From Acanthosepion esculentum (Eukaryota > Mollusca > Cephalopoda > Sepiida > Sepiidae): a stretch of DNA of 64,000 bases. Of this stretch, positions 32,284 to 41,399 are shown in pieces (position 1 is the first letter of the stretch; the number at the start of each line of letters is the position of its first letter). The stretch lies in assembly GCA_964036315.1 (NCBI GenBank), contig OZ038496.1:21076685-21140684 (forward strand), given 5' to 3'. The translations under genes and the position numbers were made by a program. The notes beneath the pieces are model-generated. The model was not told the DNA's origin and ran no database searches. It saw only the letters and a list, made by a program, of their open reading frames with translations.

Positions 32284-32605
32284 GACACATGGCCCAGTGG
32301 CCAAAAGCATTGGTTGAAGTAATCCAAAAGTGACTTGACCCAAAGAATTGTGAGTTCAATACCTGGCAGAGGTGAACAAAAACTTGGAGAGTTGAGTTAG
32401 TAAAGAGAATTAACTGAAACTAAAAAGGCATGGCACACTGAACTAGAACAATCTACCACCATGGACTAAATAAAGGGTTCAGTTGAAAATTATAACAAAT
32501 ATCTCATGAAGAAGGCCAAAGTGTACAACGCCCAAAATCTGGTGGATATAACAATAAAGATGAGGGCAACAGTCGAAACAATGTAAATAGTGTAAATAAA
32601 TTTAA
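32284..32605 (+). mobile_element. S1 tRNA-derived SINE
   Basis: The head has an A-box-like TGGCCCAGTGGCCAAAAGC and a B-box-like GAGTTCAATACC about 55 bases later. The body contains AACAAAAACTTGGAGAGTTG and GGAACTAGAACA-type sequence. The tail carries GATGAGGGCAACAGTCGAAA and ends at GTAAATAGTG. Related full copy: 35986-36342 on minus. The hammerhead-like stretch of the tail is degraded here (ATGAAGAAGGCC ... GCCCAAAATC). Confidence 0.8.
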
Positions 32606-32614
32606 TTAATAAAC

Positions 32615-32616
<2 letters not shown>

Positions 32617-32651
<35 letters not shown>

Positions 32652-32668
32652 CACACACACACACACAG
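32617..32668. repeat. (AT)n(AC)n microsatellite
   Basis: TA run then CA run. Confidence 0.95.
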
Positions 32669-32836
32669 AATGTAGACGTAGGAAACAACACTGTATGATA
32701 ACTATGTTTCATACTACAATGCAATCTTCAGATCAAATGAAACTGACAGTCACCATGACTGATTTCTATGTTCACACTGTTTATATCTATAAATTCTTTA
32801 TCTTTGAAATTAATCACTCCCTCACCCTAAATTTTA

Positions 32837-32839
<3 letters not shown>

Positions 32840-32870
<31 letters not shown>
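32840..32870. repeat. (AT)n microsatellite
   Basis: TA run, likely continuous with 32991-33025 before the MITE inserted. Confidence 0.95.
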
Positions 32871-32872
<2 letters not shown>

Positions 32873-32987
32873 GGTGATTGAAAAGTAACTCCCGATTTTA
32901 TGTATGATGGACTCTTCTGTCTTATAAAAACTATAGTTAGATGGGAGAATCCATCATACATGAAATAGGAGTTACTTTTCAATCACC

Positions 32988-32990
<3 letters not shown>
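32871..32990. mobile_element. Mariner-like MITE, ~40-bp inverted termini
   Basis: Arms 32872-32911 and 32950-32989 are near-exact reverse complements, starting GGGTGATTGAAAAGTAACTC. About 38 bases separate them. It sits inside a TA microsatellite, in keeping with TA target choice by Tc1/mariner elements. It is too short to encode a transposase. Confidence 0.8.

Positions 32991-33025
<35 letters not shown>
32991..33025. repeat. (AT)n microsatellite
   Basis: TA run of about 35 bases. Confidence 0.95.
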
Positions 33026-33028
<3 letters not shown>

Positions 33029-33066
33029 TGAATTGGACAAAGTCCGACAATTTATTTAAAGACATT

Positions 33067-33270
33067 TATGATATGTTTAATGTTCTTTTTATAGATACAA
33101 GTATTTAAGCAAATGCTCTGTTTTATAATAAACAGTATTAAATGACATTTACCGGCCTGAATGAAAATTTCTCGGACATTCAGGCCGGTAAATGTTATTT
33201 AATACTGTTTATTATAAAACAGAGCATTTGCTTAAATACTTGCATCTATAAAAAGAACATTAAACATATC

Positions 33271-33272
<2 letters not shown>
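33067..33272. mobile_element. Fold-back repeat made of two inverted S4 SINE tails
   Basis: Arms 33067-33163 and 33177-33272 are about 96 bp each, differ at only about two positions, and surround a 13-base loop. The arm sequence (AAGCAAATGCTCTG, CAGTATTAAATGACATTTAC) is the tail of the S4 SINE at 290-482. No tRNA head is included. As at 23719, tail ends face outward. The high arm identity means recent formation or conversion. Confidence 0.88.

Positions 33273-33300
<28 letters not shown>
33271..33300. repeat. (AT)n microsatellite
   Basis: TA run followed by CACACA. Confidence 0.95.
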
Positions 33301-33304
<4 letters not shown>

Positions 33305-33374
33305 GATTAAATAAAGGACAAGTAGGAAACCTTTATTCACTATTTATTTAGATTTCCTACTTGTACATATATGT

Positions 33375-34090
33375 GTGTGTGTGCTTTAATAGACTTGAAA
33401 AGACTGTCAAAATATTTTGTTTAGTAATTGATATTTACAAAATGATACTAATAAAAAACAGTTTGATTTTTATCTACCTTTGATTGTTCACCAAAGATGA
33501 ATTTGGTTTTAATTCTTGTTTTTATACACAAGAGTTAAAATGCAGTTTTGTTTTGTTCACTCCACAATGGAACAGCAGCCTTACAAATTTGCAGAAACTT
33601 GAACTCTTGATTTCTATTAAGGCTCGATCAGTAACACGATTGAAATAATCACCTCAGAGTCAATTCCTAGAAGGTTTCTTAATTTTATTAGTTCCACGCT
33701 AGAAATTTATGCATTCAAGTCAGATTTGTAATTGATTGTTCATTGGCTCTGTGCATCTAAAAGAAACTACTTCACCATTTTTCTATTATCATTGATACCA
33801 GATATGTACTCTCTTATTTTTATTATTATTTTTATTCTGCCTTTTTTTAAGTTTTGGTTTCTGTTACAAATATCATTTTATTTATAACTTTATATTGTTT
33901 CTTTGAAATCATTTAAGCACAAAGAACTTTGCTATTGTTAGCTCTGCATTAGATCTTTATCATGGAAATGACTGATTTCAGAGGAGCATTATTCTTAATT
34001 CTGCCTATATCACAAGCAAAATAACACTTAAGTTCTCTTTGTACAACACTCATATTGTGTTCCATTATTTTTATTTGTTAAAATGAGAAT
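33375..34090. other. No recognised feature
   Basis: AT-rich unassigned sequence. Confidence 0.5.
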
Positions 34091-34094
34091 TTTT

Positions 34095-34575
34095 GTCTTT
34101 TTAATCCATCCCTCTTCAGGATGTAGGCAAACATGACTCTCCACAAATTCCATTTCTTTATAATCTGGGAACTGGCATGACTTCTTGGGAAAGATGAGTG
34201 GTTTTCTATTGCTTTTTCTATAGTTTTGAATTCAGTTTTCTTTTTCTATTCAGGACATAAGTGATCATGGTTCTCCACAGATTCCATTTCTTTATTATCT
34301 GTGAATTGTAATGAATTCTTAGGATAAATACTGGAGTGGTTTACTATTGCCTTTTCCATGGTTTTGAATTCAGAGTAATACTTTTCTTAGACTGGCTACC
34401 AACTAAGGCTAGATAGGCCAGACTACTCTGTTATTTAACCTATACCCAAGTGAGAAGAGATGTATTCATGCCATTTCTAAGGGTATAAGTGGGAAAGTGA
34501 ATGCAGCAGGCTAAATTGAAATTTGAATTTTGAACTTGTTCACATTTCATGCTGATTATCCAATTCAGCATTGAA
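34095..34575 (-). mobile_element. S3 SINE with duplicated tail, minus strand
   Basis: Mirrors 5660-6135. A decayed tRNA head and body lie at about 34390-34575, including AAGTGAATGCAGCAGGCTAA on plus. Two tandem tail modules follow at about 34100-34235 and 34240-34375. Both contain the plus-strand sequence CTCCACA.ATTCCATTTCTTT and a GTTTTGAATTCAG boundary. The terminus reads, on minus, GTGGAGAGTCATG, then GCCTACATCCTGAAG, which matches the LINE-B end. Confidence 0.7.
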
Positions 34576-34679
34576 ATCTAATTTTGAAAAGAAACAGCAA
34601 AGAGAAAAAGATTTTTCATGTTTTTTTTTTTAGGCATATGAAGGAAAAAAGCAAATTGTTTTGATTGGTAAATTTTTTT

Positions 34680-34812
34680 TTCTAATCAATTCACTCCAAG
34701 GAAGGCAATAATGCCTCTAAGATGCAAGGGAGTACTGGGAATGAAAGAGGATGAGAAGACTTTAGAAGGAAGCGGAAACCCAATCCTAAACTGGAAACAA
34801 GGAATAAACATC
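34680..34812 (-). mobile_element. LINE-A 3' end, strongly 5'-truncated
   Basis: On plus: TCACTCCAAGGAAGGCAATA, AGATGCAAGGG, GGAAACCCAATCCTAAACTGG. Same limits as 16703-16815. Confidence 0.75.
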
Positions 34813-34814
34813 TA

Positions 34815-35265
34815 CTCCAGTTCAAAAGACCAATACAATGATACTTCTTTCAGTTTCAGGTTTACTTGTTCTAGAAAAGGGGAACTGATAACTTTATATC
34901 AGCTAGCTTAAAACACCATATTTTCCTCTGGTAGTGTGCAGTAGAGGATCATGTATTAAGGACAATGCACCAAAGAAAGAGTAAAACAGGACTGCTTTGA
35001 AGTGAATGAAAAATGCATTCAGCAGACAATAAAAATTATAAAACAGAATGGAAATAAACAAATTATTCAAAATGCTAACTGATAACAAATATAAGAGATT
35101 TTGGGATTTCTTGGTCCAAAGATATCATGTCATTGAAACACAAAGATCTGACTTTATTGTTATAAATAAGGAAAGTAGCAAGTGTCAAATTATTGGCTTT
35201 GCTATTTAATATGACACAAGAGTATATTCCAAAGAAACTAAAAATATTTGAAAAATACCAGAATC
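34815..35265. other. No recognised feature
   Basis: Unassigned sequence between two LINE fragments. Confidence 0.45.
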
Positions 35266-35269
35266 TTGC

Positions 35270-35800
35270 TGCTTCTTTCATGTGCCATGTCCCTTCAGGA
35301 CATAGGCGATCATGACCCTTCACATCTTCCTGTTCCTTGTAGCTCTTAATAAGTTTTGCCTTTTTTTTATTTCTACCAAACCCTGTTCTGCCATCCATTT
35401 ACCCAAGCCCATCAAGTATATTACACGTTACTTTCCTCCAGCCCTCTATCTGTCCTGTGAGTATCAGATTTTGCAAGCCATCCTTCCTCATTACGTGCTC
35501 CAGAAATTTCAACTGCCTCTTCCTGATGTTAAGTATATATGTTTTCTTTTTGTCTCTATTCTCTCCAAAAGCTCATTGTTGCTCACATGTTAGGCACATG
35601 ATACCCTTTGTATCCTTCTGTAGAACTGCATTTCTGTTGCTTTGTCTCTTTTTCATCTTTGAGGAGATTGTCTTGCATTCACTGTCATACAGGAGGATAG
35701 ATATCATGTAACAGTTCAGTACTCTTTCTTTATTTCCAACAAAATGTTCCTGTCTCTTAACTCTCTGCTTAGCTTTTGGAATGCTGACTTGAAAAAGCTA
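35270..35800 (-). pseudogene. LINE-B C-terminal region
   Basis: On minus it encodes, with frameshifts, SAFQKLSREL-like sequence, an LLYDSECKTISSKMKKR-like segment (35640-35690), RQLKFLEHVMRKDG-like sequence near 35490, and a relative of LWRAMIAYVLKGHGT at the end (35275-35330). This is the region after the reverse transcriptase that ends the LINE-B polyprotein. It has no catalytic residues. Confidence 0.75.
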
Positions 35801-35985
35801 TGGAAAATGACTGTTGAAGTAATTCATGTAGTAATAGGTGCCCATGGAACATTATCAAGAATTCTAAAAGAATGCTTAGGGAAAATTGTGATTGAGACCA
35901 AGATTGTAGTGCTCCAGTAAACTGCCATCATTTACTCTGCAAGGATTCTTCGAAAAGTTCTTGAGTTGTGAGGTATCTTCAAAAG

Positions 35986-36342
35986 CTGTCTATATTTCTG
36001 AGATGAGATATTGTAACTATTTACACTATTTACATTGTTCAGACTGTTGTCCTCATCTTTATTGTCATATTTATGTTTCAGCTGTTGTGCACTCCAACTT
36101 TTTTCAGGTGATATACATTGAAATTTCAAACCAAATCCTTTATTTCATCTACCAGTGTAGATTGTTCTAGTTCCATGTGCCATGTCTCTTTCAGATATCT
36201 CAGTTTCAGTTATTTCCCTTTAGTAACCCAACTCTCCAAGTTTTTGTTCACCTCTGTTGTGGCCAGGTATTGAACTCACAACTCTTTGGGTTAAGTCACT
36301 GGATTACTTCAACTAATGCTTTTATCTAATCGGCCACAGTGG
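35986..36342 (-). mobile_element. S1 tRNA-derived SINE, full length
   Basis: On minus the head starts CCACTGTGGCCGATTAGATA near 36342. A B-box-like GAGTTCAATACC follows near 36275, then the body with ACATGGAACTAGAACAATCT. The tail carries CAGCTGAAACAT and GATGAGGACAACAGTCTG, ending CTCATCTCAGAAATATAGAC at about 35986. Length is about 357 bp. It is joined head-to-head with a second S1 piece at 36343. Confidence 0.85.
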
Positions 36343-36470
36343 ATGAAATAAAAGGTTCAGTTCAAAATTCAAACATATATCACCTGATGAAGACCAGAGT
36401 GTACAATGGCTACAATGTCATGAATATGACAACAAAGATGAGGACAACAGTCTGAACAATGTAAATAGTG
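36341..36470 (+). mobile_element. S1 SINE fragment, inverted against its neighbour
   Basis: Direct-orientation body and tail only: TGAAATAAAAGGTTCAGTTC, then ATATATCACCTGATGAAGAC, then GATGAGGACAACAGTCTGAA, ending GTAAATAGTG. It abuts the 5' end of the minus-strand S1 copy, making an inverted dimer with tails outward. CTGATGA at 36384-36390 is the best preserved hammerhead-like core among the S1 copies. Confidence 0.8.
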
Positions 36471-36474
36471 AGGA

Positions 36475-36890
36475 GTCTTGTTGACACCGTGCCTTAAGAA
36501 CAATGTGCAACAAAAGCATAATAATATCATTATCTAATAAGTAGCCATTTTGATTTACTTGTCACACCCTAAGGTTTAAAGGAATCTCTTCTGCTAAAAA
36601 AGAAAGTAGAAACTCATGGCCTGTGATTATCTTTAATCATATCCTGAGAATCTGAACTTTGTGGGCGTTTGGCAGATGGAGTTTGTTTATTAGATGCCAT
36701 CTGGTGGATATTTCACCTTTTAGAAAAGCTAACAATGTTAATTAAGGTACTTTCTCTAATCACAAGAGTTCAACTTTATACCAAGATAACAGTAATAAAA
36801 GTTCCTTTATTTGAAGCCGTTCATGTGCCATAATGAATTTCCGGTTGGTTATAGAGATTTTCTAAATGTAGCTTAGATTTTGGTACAAGT
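36475..36890. other. No recognised feature
   Basis: Unassigned sequence. Confidence 0.45.
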
Positions 36891-36894
36891 CCAA

Positions 36895-36990
36895 AAGTAG
36901 GGAGCACCCAGTGAGGATTGAACTCACTACTCAACCTTATTTTATCTAGCTTCCTAACCATCACACCACATTGAAGTGCACAGTTTCTAG
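36895..36990 (-). mobile_element. tRNA-derived SINE head, separate family
   Basis: On minus: an A-box-like TGGTGTGATGGTTAGGAAGC and a B-box-like GAGTTCAATCCTCACTGGG at the usual spacing. The tail is not identified. Confidence 0.5.
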
Positions 36991-37202
36991 TTGGTTATAT
37001 GTTTGACTAAATGCCCAGATTTGAACAGTTTAGAATATAGAGTTGATTCCTGTTGAATTGAACATTGGTTAAAAGGAATATGTGCTTAGTAGGACCAATT
37101 ATGCAAGAATATAATCAGATTGTCCTTTTTATGCACATCTGTTCAAAAAGAACAACTGCTTATGGGAACCAAACCTTTTCTGCCTTAGTCAAATCCATTA
37201 TA

Positions 37203-37330
37203 TAGTAGTATGCAAAAGTTTTTGACCCTTGATTATTTTCCTTATTTTTTCAAATTAATCATTCCCAGGTTTTATCACTACTGTTTTTCTATTACAATGT
37301 GAGATATATAAAAACAGTAGTGATAGAAAG
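37203..37330. mobile_element. Possible Tc1-like terminus and small hairpin
   Basis: AGTATGCAAAAGTTTTTGAC resembles a Tc1-type terminus. 37273-37288 and 37310-37325 are perfect 16-bp inverted arms (TATCACTACTGTTTTT). I cannot define the element limits. Confidence 0.4.
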
Positions 37331-37394
37331 CTGAATAAAGTTATGTTATGTATATATCAGATCCTGAAAAAACTTAGAAATTTAAATTTAACAC

Positions 37395-37500
37395 TAAGCA
37401 TCCCTTTGAGATATCAAAATCAACCAAGTACAACAATTTAAATATCTAGGAAGAGTTTTAACAGCAGACAGAAAGTGTGACACTGAAATCTATAAGATGG
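37395..37500 (+). pseudogene. LINE-B fragment (post-RT segment)
   Basis: Encodes IKINQVQQFKYLGRVLTADR, then KCDTEIYKMG and a stop. It is the segment linking the reverse transcriptase to the C-terminal region in LINE-B. Confidence 0.75.
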
Positions 37501-37504
37501 GATA

Positions 37505-38275
37505 AAGAGATAGAAAAGAGGTTAGTCTATTGTAATTTGGTCTCTCAAAAAAGGAACTCACATGAAATACAAGAGATACACGATGAAATCCTTTTTATCA
37601 GTGAAAATTTGGGGATCACACAATACACAAAATCATGAGTATATATGGTATATGTCAAATTCTTCATTTTATTTCATGCAAATAACTTATGAATATTATT
37701 GATAGTTGTATTATTTTCATATTTATAATGAAAAGCACATACAACCTTTTCTTTTAAAAGTTATATCGAGTGTCTGAACATATTTACAAACTTTATTTTT
37801 CAAATAATATTTGCTTTAAAGGTCATGCAACCATTATTTCATGAACTGTCATTCATCTGTCAAATATTTCTTCTGTTTTGAGCTGAGATCCATTGTGAAC
37901 ATTATTCCAACGGTTGTTTTAATTAACATAGCAAACCCACAGAGATTTTCTCAAGATATTTATTGCATAGTATTAGCAAAGTAAGGCTATAATACTGCTA
38001 GCCATCATTGACTTAACATTTTCTGTGAACCTACTTTGATAGATAGTTGAACTGAATACTACACAATCCAAATTGAGAAATCTATAAGAGAAAAAGACAT
38101 ATAATTGCAAAATAGAAGCCTGCATTTATATTAAAAATATAAAATATTTATATAGTTATTAAATATAAATATTAATCATTTTGTTCTAGTAACAATATTA
38201 AATAATGAAATATTGTATCTACAATCTGGAGAGGATCCATACATTTGAAATTAACCAAAAATTGCCTCTCTCGAG
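37505..38275. other. No recognised feature
   Basis: AT-rich unassigned sequence. Confidence 0.5.
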
Positions 38276-38279
38276 CAAT

Positions 38280-38455
38280 GGCACTTTAGACCCACACAAC
38301 ATTTCCCAAACATCCCATCCACTTTTTAAAACTGTTTGAAAAATTCTTTCAGAATTGCCATCAGTTTCCTTGTCATATTATCCTTAAACTTTTTCATAGC
38401 ATTTCAACTGTGGTTTAGCTTTGTGAAAAGCCATAAATCAGGGTGCCAAATCTCC
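38280..38455 (-). pseudogene. Mariner transposase C-terminal fragment
   Basis: On minus: DLWLFTKLNHS, a stop, then KKFKDNMTRKLMAILKEFFK. It aligns with the mariner region after the last catalytic Asp (DF.LFPKLK, then the KENATRQLMAIPK-type segment) and with the second remnant at 39545. The catalytic triad is absent or damaged. Mariners are cut-and-paste DNA transposons using TA targets. Confidence 0.65.
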
Positions 38456-38534
38456 AGTAGTCGTGTAATTTCTCCAAGCCCTTTTTCTTCATTATATGTC
38501 CTAGATATTTCAGTTGCCTCTCTCTGATTCTAAG
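38456..38534 (-). pseudogene. LINE-B C-terminal fragment, left piece
   Basis: On minus: LRIRERQLKYLGHIMKKKGL, matching IRKRQLKFLGHIMRKEGL in other LINE-B copies. It continues across the insertions at 39150-39365. Confidence 0.7.
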
Positions 38535-38536
38535 TA

Positions 38537-38657
38537 CAGGGTGTGGCACAAATACCTCCCACAAATTGTAAAACATTAGCTAGATAAAGACACCATTATC
38601 ATTAATGTTTACCATTATGTGAGAGGTACATGTGGGATGTATTTCTGCCGCACCCTG
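38537..38657. mobile_element. Mariner-like MITE with TA flanks
   Basis: The left terminus CAGGGTGTGGCACAAATACC and the right terminus read inward, CAGGGTGCGGCAGAAATACA, form a ~25-bp inverted repeat with three mismatches. TA lies directly outside both ends (38535-38536 and 38658-38659). About 121 bp, non-coding, inserted in LINE-B. Confidence 0.85.
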
Positions 38658-38689
38658 TATAAGATTATATTGAATCAACTGTGATGAGA

Positions 38690-39146
38690 GTTGGGTCACT
38701 GTGTCATACCAAGTGGCATCTCAACTTCAGTCACTTTCCTACAATCATGGCGTGACTTCCCTGTACCTTTTCTATAAAAGATTTCAGAGTAATTGCTCTG
38801 ATAAGATTTCATCCTTGGTGCCTAAACTGCATGAATTTAAGCATACTACTAGATTGATAACTAGGTCTCTCCATTTTGTTGTTGAACTAGCTAGATATAA
38901 CCGTAAATTCTATTATAATAGTGTCTTTTCTTGTCTGTGGAATTCTCTTCTGGTTTCTTGCTTCCATGCCACTTACAATCTTCAAAGATTTAAATGCAAT
39001 GCCATTCATCATCTTCTGTTTTCCTGAAACCTGTTCTTTTATTGTCCTTTCTCCTTACTGAATTCTTTTCATTTTCTTTCACTCCCAGTAACACCTTGTA
39101 TCTTAGTGGCATTATTGCCTTGCTTGGGGTGAAATGATTTTTAAAA
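38690..39146 (+). pseudogene. LINE-A C-terminus and 3' end
   Basis: The plus frame encodes YQVASQLQSLSYNHGVTSLY, then LYLFYKRFQSNCSDKISSLV, LHEFK, and CLWNSLLVSCFHATYNLQRF. It then runs into the 3' end with TATCTTAGTGGCATTATTGC and TTGCTTGGGGTGAAATG. This is the longest undisturbed LINE-A tail in the window (about 100 codons). It lies within LINE-B in opposite orientation. It includes the post-RT region only. Confidence 0.85.
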
Positions 39147-39149
39147 AGT

Positions 39150-39370
39150 GCCCATTTTGTTTCCATTTTCCATAACACTTATTTGCTGTTCATGTACTCA
39201 TCCATGGTATTCTCAACATCCTTCTATAAAACTGCATCTCTGTTGCCTCACAACTCCATTTCATTTGTGAGAAAATTGTCCAGCATACACTGTCATATAG
39301 AAGGCTTGATATTGCATAGAAGTTCAGCACTCTTTTTTCTTTTTAGTTCTTAATGATATTTTCCTGTTTC
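39150..39370 (-). pseudogene. LINE-B C-terminal fragment, right piece
   Basis: On minus, with frameshifts: LRNRKIS, SLLYDSVCWTISSQMKWS, EATEMQFYRRMLRIPW, then VLWKMETKWA. The last residues are the direct upstream neighbours of the piece at 38456-38534, so LINE-A plus the MITE split one LINE-B copy. Confidence 0.75.
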
Positions 39371-39404
39371 TTAAAAGAGAGTTTAAAATGGAATGTTCAT
39401 TGTA

Positions 39405-39434
39405 GTTACAATGTCTGTCCGGAAAGTAGTCAGC
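39405..39434 (-). repeat. Mariner-like terminus
   Basis: GTCTGTCCGGAAAGTAGTCA resembles a mariner terminal repeat (TGTCCGGAAAGTA). It lies at the expected 3' side of the transposase fragment at 39545. Confidence 0.5.
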
Positions 39435-39522
39435 CGCTTACTACTATTACTACTACTACTACTACTACTAATAATAATAATAATAATAACCATTATCATC
39501 ATCATCATCATCATCATTATTA
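39435..39522. repeat. (ACT)n(AAT)n(ATC)n trinucleotide repeat
   Basis: Three consecutive trinucleotide runs, lying between the mariner terminus and the transposase remnant. Confidence 0.95.
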
Positions 39523-39544
39523 GAAAAAGAATAGAAAACCTAGG

Positions 39545-39830
39545 GAAATGGCATTTTAGTCTCCTTCAAATATTCCGCCTAGGATTTTGCACACATTTTT
39601 CTTCCACTTTTTTTTTAAAGTAGTCTGCAAAATACCCTTTCAATATTACCAGCAGCTGTCTTGTTGCATTCTCCTTAATTTTTTCCAAAGTCTGAAATCT
39701 CCCTTTCAAGAGTGAATTTAGATTTGGAAAAAAAGAGCCCCATGTTGACAATACACAATCTGGACTGTAGGGAAGCTGACATATTGGTAAAGGTGTTACA
39801 ATTCAGGGGTGTTTGTAGAGATTACTTTTT
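39545..39830 (-). pseudogene. Mariner transposase C-terminal fragment
   Basis: On minus: LPYSPDCVLSTWGSFFPNLN, then LLKGRFQTLEKIKENATRQL, then ADYFKKKVEEKCVQN. The first part is the mariner PYSPDLAP.D box that carries the last catalytic Asp; the residues after PYSPD are altered (CVLSTW), so that Asp is lost. The last part is the usual C-terminal end (CF..W..RW.KC). A candidate terminal repeat is at 39405. Only about 85 codons of a ~340-residue enzyme remain. Confidence 0.8.
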
Positions 39831-39834
39831 ATTC

Positions 39835-41160
39835 TACTACAGAGCAAAAAAAACAACTGTTGGACTTCTTAATATATACTCATCAAAAACATCTCTTTTC
39901 TAAAACATTAATAATTATAGTTCTGTGTAATTGTTTAAAGTAACCCATTTCTGATACGCCTAGGAATCTGCTCGCTTGTACCAAATACAATTGCCATCAA
40001 GAACAGTCATACTTGTAGGAATTTTTCAACTTATAATTCAATCATGCTAACACTTGTATATTGTACACAAGAATAACCAGTGATATCCTAGGTAGGATTT
40101 ATTAAGCAAATGCAAAAGATACATTCATTCACTTTAATAATTACGTATTTTATGTCACAGCCATTTCTATGGTACATTTAGCACATCAACAGATATAGAG
40201 AATATATGAATTCAAAAAGCTGTATATTTAATATTTATTTATGTCCTGCTCAGATGATGTAGATATTAATTTGAGAGCAATGCATTTGTCTTAGTTCAAA
40301 AGGAACATTAATAATTAAAAAATGTGATAATAAAGTTATTCACTCAAAGCAATCCAGTGATGGCCATTGGCAAAAGTATGACTCAATGAAAATCATCATA
40401 GCTGTACTCATGTCTAAAAGTAAAAACTGAATTAGTCACTGAATTGGGAAGTTTTAACTTTAAAATTTGTGCTTTGAGCAAATTTGGGCACTCAATCTAT
40501 ATGTTGTTGAAAATCAGGAAGAAATAGATTTTCACTGGTCAGTAAATATTACTGACAGAATAGAGCTATTAAATGTTTATTACTTTATTAAGATTTTTTT
40601 CTTTTCAATTGGGTAAATACTTTCTAACCTGATCTGTATTTATTCTTGTCTCTCTTCTCATTCTTGGTCTTGTTTTTATACTCCAACAGACAACTAACTG
40701 CCTGACAATAAGTATTACAATGTTCCCAATTGCAAAACACCTAGTTTTGTGATGAATCACATGACACCAAACAACCAATCATTGGAACATTTCATAGTAA
40801 TGAACACTCATCACTTTGACTAAAGAAGTCTTATTCATAAAACCTACAAAAGTAAAGCACTGTTTATGAAGATTGAGAAATATTTCTTTTTGTTGAACTG
40901 GACAGAGTGAAGACATTTTCTTTGCAGTAACTTCTTTTATGGTTCTCCATGCCACTGAACAAAGCTAAAAATGTTCTTGTGGTTACTGGCGGTGAAATAT
41001 TTAGCTATTTACAGAAGAAGATAAAAACAGTTTCACTTTCTCCTTTATTCTGAGCTTCAAGCCTTATTATTGCTGTACATAATGAAAATCAGTTCTTCCT
41101 GATTTACTTGTGTAAATTTTTTTTTTATTATTAGTTTGTTGACTTAGGAATTATAAATCA
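39835..41160. other. No recognised feature
   Basis: About 1.3 kb of AT-rich unassigned sequence, without repeats or domains I can name. Confidence 0.5.
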
Positions 41161-41166
41161 TACTTA

Positions 41167-41395
41167 GGATATGGCCATATCATGTTGAAACACTAATTTT
41201 TGTCCGATCACCAAAGTTCAGCAACGTTGAACCTGAGCAGTACCTACATGGGTGACCACTTAGGAACACTAGGTTCTGTAAGCTTGATATGATGTATGGG
41301 TGGTGTAATGGATAACAGCTCAGAATGAGAACTTGGAAAGTCAAGTTTGAATTCCTGTCGGATTTGTTATATTCACATACATACAAATAGCCTTA
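41167..41395 (+). mobile_element. S2 chimeric 5S rRNA-tRNA SINE, head portion
   Basis: 41167-41285 follows 5S rRNA from end to end: ATGGCCATATCATGTTGAAA, then GTCCGATCACCAAAGTTCAG, then a form of AGTACCTACATGGGTGACCA, then CTGTAAGCTT. A tRNA-like unit follows at once: GGGTGGTGTAATGGATAACA (A-box) and CAAGTTTGAATTCC (B-box) to about 41365. The body is truncated soon after. It is the clearest copy for proving the chimeric head and the only plus-strand one. Confidence 0.85.
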
Positions 41396-41399
41396 AATT

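Noticed and set aside
41167..41285. A genuine 5S rRNA gene
   Set aside because: Diverged at many conserved positions, fused to a tRNA-like unit, and repeated in the same chimeric form elsewhere; a SINE head.
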